Part shown: one piece after another, positions 57,311 through 64,000 of the stretch
How the letters are laid out: each line of letters starts with the position of its first letter
How positions within the stretch are numbered: the stretch's first letter is position 1
Source of the DNA: Maea johnstoni
Taxonomy: Eukaryota > Annelida > Polychaeta > Spionida > Magelonidae
Direction of reading: 5' to 3'
Length of the DNA: 64,000 nucleotides
NCBI GenBank assembly: GCA_963942565.1
Contig: OZ012690.1
Coordinates: forward strand, 13,732,309-13,796,308
Position numbers and translations under genes: made by a program
Notes under the pieces: generated by a model
What the model saw: only the letters and a program-made list of their open reading frames with translations
What the model was told of the DNA's origin: nothing
The model's database searches: none

Positions 57311-58026
57311 AGTGCAGTTTAAGATCAATCTTATAAGATTACACTTAAAAGGAGTATTGATGATTTTAAGAGATGTAGAGTGGGGTCTCGGAGGTTCATC
57401 TATATGTGGGAGAGGGATGATAGCTCCAAACAAAATAGAAATATCTTATTTCAACTCATTAAAGTGTAGCAAACCATTTGAATAGTGGACTCAATGCCAT
57501 GGTTAATGTAGGCTAGAAAATACTGTATTCCTCGGAATAAGCAAACGTTCAGGTAACAAGTTAGGAAAAAATTCCCTACAAGGGGTATTGGCAATTCTCC
57601 GATTAGCCGCTTCCGACAGCCATTTAAATTAAAATAATGAGAATACAAAGGAAGCAATACCGGTAGCATATATATTTCATGACTACATTTCTTCCACAAA
57701 ATACATTTTATTACAATGAATTGCAATTTACATAGGACAATCAACTGCCTATGAACAAAGACAATGATGTAGAAAATTTATCGATGGCAATGAAGATGAT
57801 AATGATCTTCCACTTATGTGGTAGAATGGCTTTCATTGATGACAATGAAAATAGTGATGGTTCTTTGAGCGGAACTCCTATGTATTGGTCAATAAACTGC
57901 GCCTTTTGATGTCCTTGGCTGATTGCCTGTGTTGGGAGTAATCACCACTGGCCCCATTCCAGCGTGTTCTTTGATGATCCCCTCATGTCTTACACAGTGG
58001 AAAGTTGTTGTCTTTGAACTCCATGT

Positions 58027-58250
58027 TTAACCCATTGGCACTGACAGAGCGGCCAAAACAGGCCCGACTATTTTGTTGATATTTTCCTCACAAAAGCGTT
58101 TTCTTGAAAACATTTGAAGGAGAAATGTTGATCAGGAGCCAAACAACAACTCCCCTTCAAATATTTTGTGAACTTTCGCTTTATTCAAAAGTTATGATCA
58201 AAAGTATGAGAGTAGCAGACGATACCTTCTAGAAACACTCTGAGTGTTAA
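58027..58250. mobile_element. piggyBac-like MITE, family P2, right end eroded
   Basis: TTAACCCATTGGCACTGAC to CACTCTGAGTGTTAAT; interior as in 4852. A decayed second copy follows to about 58470. Confidence 0.7.
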
Positions 58251-58864
58251 TTCATGCGCGCTGCAGCCAAACAGCCAGACATTTTATGCGATACCTCTCT
58301 TAAAGATAGGATTTTCTAAAAATATACCAAAAAGAAATGTCGCTAGGAAACTAACTAGCATCTCGGCTTTAAATGCTTTTTCTATTTATGATTATTTCTA
58401 AAGTTATTGTCAGAAGTATCTTTGGTGCCGACAACACTAGTTTAAATGAGCATGAATGGCTGCAGTGTGAGCCAGTGTGCAGGCCCTTTAGCCTTTATAC
58501 CAAGTGAAGCTGGGAATACCCAGAACTTCCTAGGATAATGCAGGGAAAAAGCAAGGATTTTTTTAGGAAATCCCAGTCACTTTTGGTCAGGGTAATTAAC
58601 CTGTTGGCAGTCCAAATTGCAATTTTACCCACAGATGTCTGATGCCAAATTGTAATGGGGATTATATTGGCCAAAATCCACTACCTTGGATTGTTCATGT
58701 TTGATGATCTTATTAAATTTTGGTTCACAGTTATGTTCATGTTTGATGATTTTTTCAAATTTTGGTCCACCAGACCACCACAGTCATGACATATCAAAAT
58801 GAACCTTGGATGAATCGAGCACGATATTCTGACAGCCAATTGCCTACTTTTGGAGCTAATATTA

Positions 58865-59089
58865 TTAACCCTTCCAATGCTAAGGCTCATTTCAAGTCAT
58901 TTGGTCCAAAACACAAGAACACAAAGATTTTTGAAAAACATTTAAACCCTATGGTGTTGCTATTGATTGGATAGCCCTTACTGAGTAATATCAGATATAA
59001 GTACCAATATGCTAGGGTTTTTGTCATTTTTTTGGCTTTTTGCATGATTTCCTTTTGACCAAGTTAGATTCCAGCAGCTAAAGGGTTAA
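58865..59089 (+). mobile_element. piggyBac-like MITE, family P1
   Basis: 225 bp, TTAACCCTTCCAATGCTAAG to CAGCAGCTAAAGGGTTAA. Confidence 0.83.
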
Positions 59090-59220
59090 GGATCTTTTAG
59101 ATTGGCATGCCAGGCTCTTCTTTAAATGAATTAGATTATCTTGCATGCATATATTGTGTACATTGGTTCTTTAGGTTATGTTACCACAAATGCATATATG
59201 CGTGTGTGTCATTGAAAGGG

Positions 59221-59432
59221 TTAACCCTTATGCTGCTGGTGGCTAATTTTGCCAAAACAAAATGATATAAAAAACCTAAAAAATGACTGAAACCTTGGCA
59301 CATGAGTAATCATCTGAGAGTACTCAGCAAAAGCTATCCAATGAATATCGATATGACAGGGTTTAGATGGTTTTCAGAAATTGTGCGTCCTTATGCGTTG
59401 GGTAAAAGTAGCCTCAGCAATGGAAGGGTTAA
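59221..59432 (-). mobile_element. piggyBac-like MITE, family P1, inverted
   Basis: 212 bp, TTAACCCTTATGCTGCTGG to GCAATGGAAGGGTTAA. Confidence 0.85.
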
Positions 59433-59687
59433 GCTAATTCTGGTGTGCGTGTGACACTATAGGTTTGTCTCCCATAGGAGCATGTAAAGAATCAGCACAC
59501 ACGTCAGAGCTCGGAACAGTGTCATTATGCAGATCCCTTGTGAAAAGCACTCCTTGTTGTTTCTCAGGGAAGACTAAAGGACGGGTGGTCCGGTGAGTGT
59601 AAATTTCATGCTTGTAATCATTAGTTGGGTGCTAGTCAGCTTTTGACTGGGCCAATGACTGTGGGGCACAGCATGTCAGTAGCTGAC

Positions 59688-59895
59688 TTAACCCTTCCAA
59701 TGCTAAGGCTACTTTTGTCCAAAGCACAATGATGCAAAGATTTTTGAAAAACACCTCAACCCTGCCATGTTGGTATTCATTGTATAGCTCTCGCTATTTC
59801 TCAGAGGAGTACCCATAGGCCAGGATTTTAGTCATTTTCCAGTTTGTGCATCATATTGTATTGGCAAAATTAGCCACCAGCAGCATAAGGGTTAA
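59688..59895 (+). mobile_element. piggyBac-like MITE, family P1
   Basis: 208 bp, TTAACCCTTCCAATGCTAAG to CAGCAGCATAAGGGTTAA. Confidence 0.86.
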
Positions 59896-59899
59896 AGTA

Positions 59900-60880
59900 T
59901 GGCAAACCTCTTTTATTTGTGGCATCTGTTACACCAGAAAGCACTTATAATCCTATACCAGACAAAAACCTTCAGCAGGTGCATTTTATCTTTACTCTTG
60001 GTGAGGGAAGACCTGTTTTGGAACAGTTGCTCTCCCCCAAGTGGCACTCAGTTATCATTACATATAGGTACTTTAAAGTCCCTCGTTTTGATGCCAATAA
60101 AATATCCCCAAAATGCTGACTTTTTGCCCCCTCTCCCCAAAGAAAATCACTCATTATATAGCAAAAACACTAGACTTTTTGGTCTGGATATTTTACACCC
60201 CCTTCTTTCATCAAAAAATTGACTTTAACAAATGCTTCACTGTTGAGCACAGGGTTTTCCAAATATGGAAATAAAGGTCGATGCATGCAGACAGCAAAAC
60301 CCAGCAATCTGTTTGAAAGATAACTTTCCTTATACTGACAATGTATAAAAAAATACCCCATCTTTTGCAAGGGGCTTAAGAAAACACCCCCAACTTTCTT
60401 GATTTGTCAGGCATGCGAAGTTGCTGAAAATTACCCCATACTTAGTGAAATTGACAACTTTAAGCTTAATAGTTCTAGCAACTCTAACTCTAGTACATTA
60501 GCAGTTGTTTACTATATTAAATTGGCCTGCACATGACTGCTTTTGCAGGTTTAACAAGCTAATATGTGGTTGACTAAAGTACCCATTGTCGGAGCCAGGA
60601 TTGTTAAAAGAATGTTTTTTCCTTTTGATTCATCTGTGCCCCTGTACTATGTGTACCATGTGTACCATGAGACCATGAGACCCTTTGCCGTAGCTCCCCC
60701 CCCCCCCACCACACACATAAACAAAAACGTTACATCCTATCCTCTGGCAACATCTGAGGCTTCAGAGAACATCTTGACAAAGTTTAGAGTCTTTTACTAC
60801 TCATTTATGTGAAGCACATTTATCAAATAGCCGGAGAGGAAGTCATTAGCGGCAAATGTTCTTTCCTGTTTTACTCTGCG
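59900..60880. other. Intronic stretch without recognised features
   Basis: Several short frames on both strands, none recognisable. One poly-C run (60702-60709). No exon of the growth-factor gene found. Confidence 0.35.
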
Positions 60881-60889
60881 ATTGTTTGT

Positions 60890-61440
60890 GGAGCTCACTT
60901 AATAGATTTCCTCTTGCTTTGTTACCTTCCACAGCCAGTAAAAGAGGATTCATGACTGAGGGACTTCCTGGCAGTAAGACTGAAATAAGGGAGGGGATCA
61001 CTCCTCTGCTGTACATCATTAAAATGAATGACATAAGGGTAGGGATCACTCCATTGTTAAACATCATCACTCGGAATTACAACGCATTTTCTCCTGCTTT
61101 GTTGCCCCCTACAGTCAGTGATAGAGGAGTCATGACAGGGACTTCTAGGAAATATATTTACTGATATAAGGGTAGGGACCACTCCTCTGTTACTTCATCA
61201 CCAGGAACATCTGCATTGGTGGATGATCGTTACAGAGACTTTCTGGAAGAAATAAGTGATATAAGAGTGGGGACAATGCCTTTTTTATGAATCATCAGCA
61301 GGAATAATAATATATTTTCTGCTGCTTAATTGTCCCCATTGGCAACCAGCATTGGTGGTTTCATTATGGAGACCACTTTTCAGTTTGGGTAGGGATTGCC
61401 TACTCATCATTAAATCATCACTAGGAATAACAGAGGATAG
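60890..61440. repeat. Diverged tandem repeat (about 180-230 bp units)
   Basis: About three units starting TTTCCTCTTGCTTTGTTACC (60909), TTTTCTCCTGCTTTGTTGCC (61088) and TTTTCTGCTGCTTAATTGTC (61315), each with AGGGTAGGGATCACTCC-like and ATCATCA..AGGAATAAC phrases. Confidence 0.7.
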
Positions 61441-61851
61441 AACTTTTAAGTGAATGAAACTTTAAGAGATTTCATGATTCACAATTTGAATAAAAATAAA
61501 TCGAAAGAAAAGAAAAAAGAAACAAAATAGAAAATAAAAACACTTGATTTTAGGAATATGTGTAGGTACATATTTATAAATGCATATTATAGTTTAGGTT
61601 AATTACTCTTCGTATCATTTTCGAATGGTTACTACAAGCAACAATGCTTCAAATTTAGGCCACTGTTTGCCCATCATCGCGAAAAGCATAAGTCTACTGA
61701 TTGGGATCAAAAGAAGTGATCCCTACCCTTTCTCGTTACATGCATGAGTCAAGTGAGAATGGTGGCAAGATGGTTTAAAGGTAAATATTTCATCCTTATG
61801 CAAAAGCTATGATGACAAGTTAATTATAGCTTGAACTTTCAGGCAAAGTTA

Positions 61852-62314
61852 GGCCACTCCAATTTAATTACTTGTCTTACGAGCTTTTTTTGGAAAAATA
61901 ATCCTGTCAGACTCCAAAAAAAAAAGAAAAAAAAAGTCACCTTTGGTGTCTTACGGACGAAAGTGGTTTTGAAATTTTCTGTCAGACTCCAAAAAAAAAA
62001 AGTGCAAGTTTTAATAATATTCTTTGTAAGGGTGATTCAATCAACTACAGGAAGCTATCATTGCTGTAGTAGAGCCTCCGAGACTTGAGGAGGTATACCT
62101 CCCACCCTTCAGGTTACAGGGATTAATTGATTGATTGATTTTATTTAGTTGAAAATAGGCTGGTAGAAACATATCGCTACCAGTCCTAGTCGTCAGACTC
62201 TAAAAAAAAAATTTAAAATAAAAAAAGTCACATTTTTTAACTTTTTTTTTATTCCAAAACGGCTCATTTCCTACCTCCTGAGCTCGTAAGACAAGTAAAT
62301 AAATTGGAGTGGCC
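61852..62314. mobile_element. Harbinger-like MITE, family A, second copy
   Basis: 463 bp, GGCCACTCCAATTTAATTA to TAAATTGGAGTGGCC, flanked by TTA (61849-61851 and 62315-62317). Interior closely similar to 46219, including CTACAGGAAGCTATCATTGC. Confidence 0.88.
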
Positions 62315-62319
62315 TTATA

Positions 62320-63720
62320 CAGAAACTTAAAGTTGGCAGAATCCTTAAATGCCACCTCGAAATCTGAAGAAGGGCCACAAAATAAGGCAGCATAGGAGAT
62401 GTGAAATGGTTAAATTACATTTCTATTGTGACAATTAGCAACTATTGATCTTTTCGTTATATTATTAACAAGAGTATGGCAGAAACAAAGTTTGTTTAAA
62501 ATATTTTTAGTGGGATGTGGGAACAAGCAGTGTGTAAATTTAGATTGTGATTTACTGTCTCTCACCTGCACTGCCCAGTTTGGAAATCTGGCAGGGGCAT
62601 GTAGGAAAGTTGTGAGGTTAAGTGGTGGTTTGCGATAGGTACTCCATTTTCTGCAGCAACTTACAATTGGCTAGTCACGACTTTGCTGCAAATTACGGCA
62701 GAGAAAGTGACAATAATAGTAATTAACTCCAAGTTCCATAGACTGTGATAATTCTTGCACATAGCCCTTGCCAAAAATAATCCCAGTTCACTCTTCACAG
62801 TAAGGAAATCCTAGGTTGTCCTTTAAAATCCTAACTTAGTCCGAGCTCTCAGTTGTCCGAGAATTATGGTATTCCTAGGATAAATTAGTCCTTGCAAATC
62901 CCATATTGTCCAAAGCTGTATGTGCCCAAATTCATACCACAAATGCGGGATTAGTGGGGACATGGCAGAAGGTACAACATGATCTGTCCATGACAGTGGG
63001 AATATATTAGGACTTTAAATATATAAATTCAAATTTGTCCGCATAACTGGTACTAATCCAGACTTTTAAAGAATTCAGTGTCTATGTATCAATCCAGGGA
63101 GAATGGATAAGTACAGACTTATTCTGTGATGGCCCTGATACACGTTTAACTCATAACTTTTAAAAGTCCGGTAAAATCCCAAGTAACTCATCTTGCTTCC
63201 ACAGTTAAGATGACAGTATATTAGGCTTGGTTGAATATAATGATGGAGGATTATACTAAGGAATCAGACTTTTTTCCTGTTTTTATTCATATCAAATGGT
63301 ATATTTTTTAATACTTTTTTAGCTTGTTGGTTTGCATTATAATGGTAATCTCTAATCATATGACAAACAAATCCTAAACTAATAAGAGTTTACAAGAAGG
63401 TTAAAGAAATATAATACAGACTTAAAAGATATGTTTAAGTAACTTTATTATAGCAAGTACATGACATTGGCTGTATTCACCAAATACAAGAGAATATAGT
63501 GATGCAGCAGTGCATGGCAGATTACGTGTTCTACTTTTCTAGTTTAATGTAATTCATTCTCTCAGATTTTTCTAAAAATTAAGATCAACTGATTCAGTAC
63601 AACTGAAGTGCACCATATGCTGACACATATGGAAATAACATAGCAATATCTCAAGAAATATTTGATTGAAAGTTGTTCTCATTGCATTCAATTATCCCTT
63701 GTGAAATACTTTTGCCAGCT
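62320..63720. other. Intronic or intergenic stretch without recognised features
   Basis: AT-rich; TCCTAGG/AATCC phrases at 62790-62920 but no defined repeat ends. No exon recognised. Confidence 0.4.
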
Positions 63721-63726
63721 TAAACA

Positions 63727-64000
63727 GGGCCGAGTTACAGACCTAGAACACTAGTTATAGCTCACCGCTGGTCAGGCCGGGTGATGGGGCCGAGTTACAG
63801 ACCTAGAACAATAGTTATAGCTCACCGCTGGTCAGGCCGGGTGATGGGGCCGAGTTACAGACATAGAACAATAGTTATAGCTCACCCCTGGTCAGGCCGG
63901 GTGATGGGCCGAGTTACAGACATAGAACAATAGTTATAGCTCACTGCTGTTCAGGCCGGGTGATGGGGCCGAGTTACAGACATAGAACAATAGTTATAGC
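63727..64000. repeat. 60-bp minisatellite running off the right edge
   Basis: At least 4.5 units at 63729, 63789, 63849, 63908 and 63968, containing GGCCGAGTTACAGACC and TAGTTATAGCTCACCGCTGG. On the minus strand most units read GACCAGCG followed by GTGAGCTAT, a good 5' splice-site match. This fits the pattern of the other donor-anchored arrays, with the parent exon just past the window (inference). Confidence 0.85.

Overview
The window is intron-rich animal DNA, most likely from an invertebrate chordate such as amphioxus (inference). It holds parts of two genes, both on the minus strand, set in AT-rich, repeat-laden introns and intergenic DNA. Reasons for amphioxus: the gene content, many short non-autonomous DNA transposons, LINE stubs, and minisatellites that start at exon 3' ends and copy the 5' splice site. 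I recall, but cannot check here, that donor-spanning minisatellites have been reported in amphioxus genes. I see no bacterial-style operons, CRISPR arrays, rRNA, tRNA or convincing viral relics.

Gene 1 (29-32324, minus) is a WWC/KIBRA orthologue, a Hippo-pathway scaffold. Fifteen coding exons were joined by reading phase: WW1 (exon 1), WW2 (exons 2-3), coiled coils (exons 3-9), a long Ser/Pro-rich linker ending in a motif typical of the family (exon 10), a C2 domain (exons 11-14) and the start of the C-terminal region (exon 15). The rest runs off the left edge. Intron 1 is 17.6 kb and holds a GC-rich island that may be an alternative first exon, a cluster of eight CAGGTG E-boxes, and many transposon copies.

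The interval 32.4-47.1 kb is intergenic. It holds a putative WWC promoter with a CRE and a short upstream ORF, a 148-bp perfect palindrome of simple repeats, and several terminal-inverted-repeat elements.

Gene 2 (47097-49446, minus, continuing right) is the 3' part of a PDGF/VEGF-family growth factor with a VEGF-C/D-like tail of Balbiani-ring-3-type cysteine repeats. Its penultimate exon is followed by nine tandem 79-bp copies of the exon's 3' end. Each copy contains a phase-compatible 63-nt unit that would encode one more cysteine repeat, bounded by acceptor-like and donor-like sequences. This is the most interesting feature in the window. The next upstream exon is not in 49.7-64.0 kb, so that intron is at least 14.5 kb. 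A further 60-bp array runs off the right edge and may mark the next exon's donor.

The non-coding remainder is mainly piggyBac-like elements (TTAA ends), hAT-like elements (8-bp target duplications), Harbinger-like elements (TWA duplications), microsatellites, minisatellites and two LINE 3' ends.
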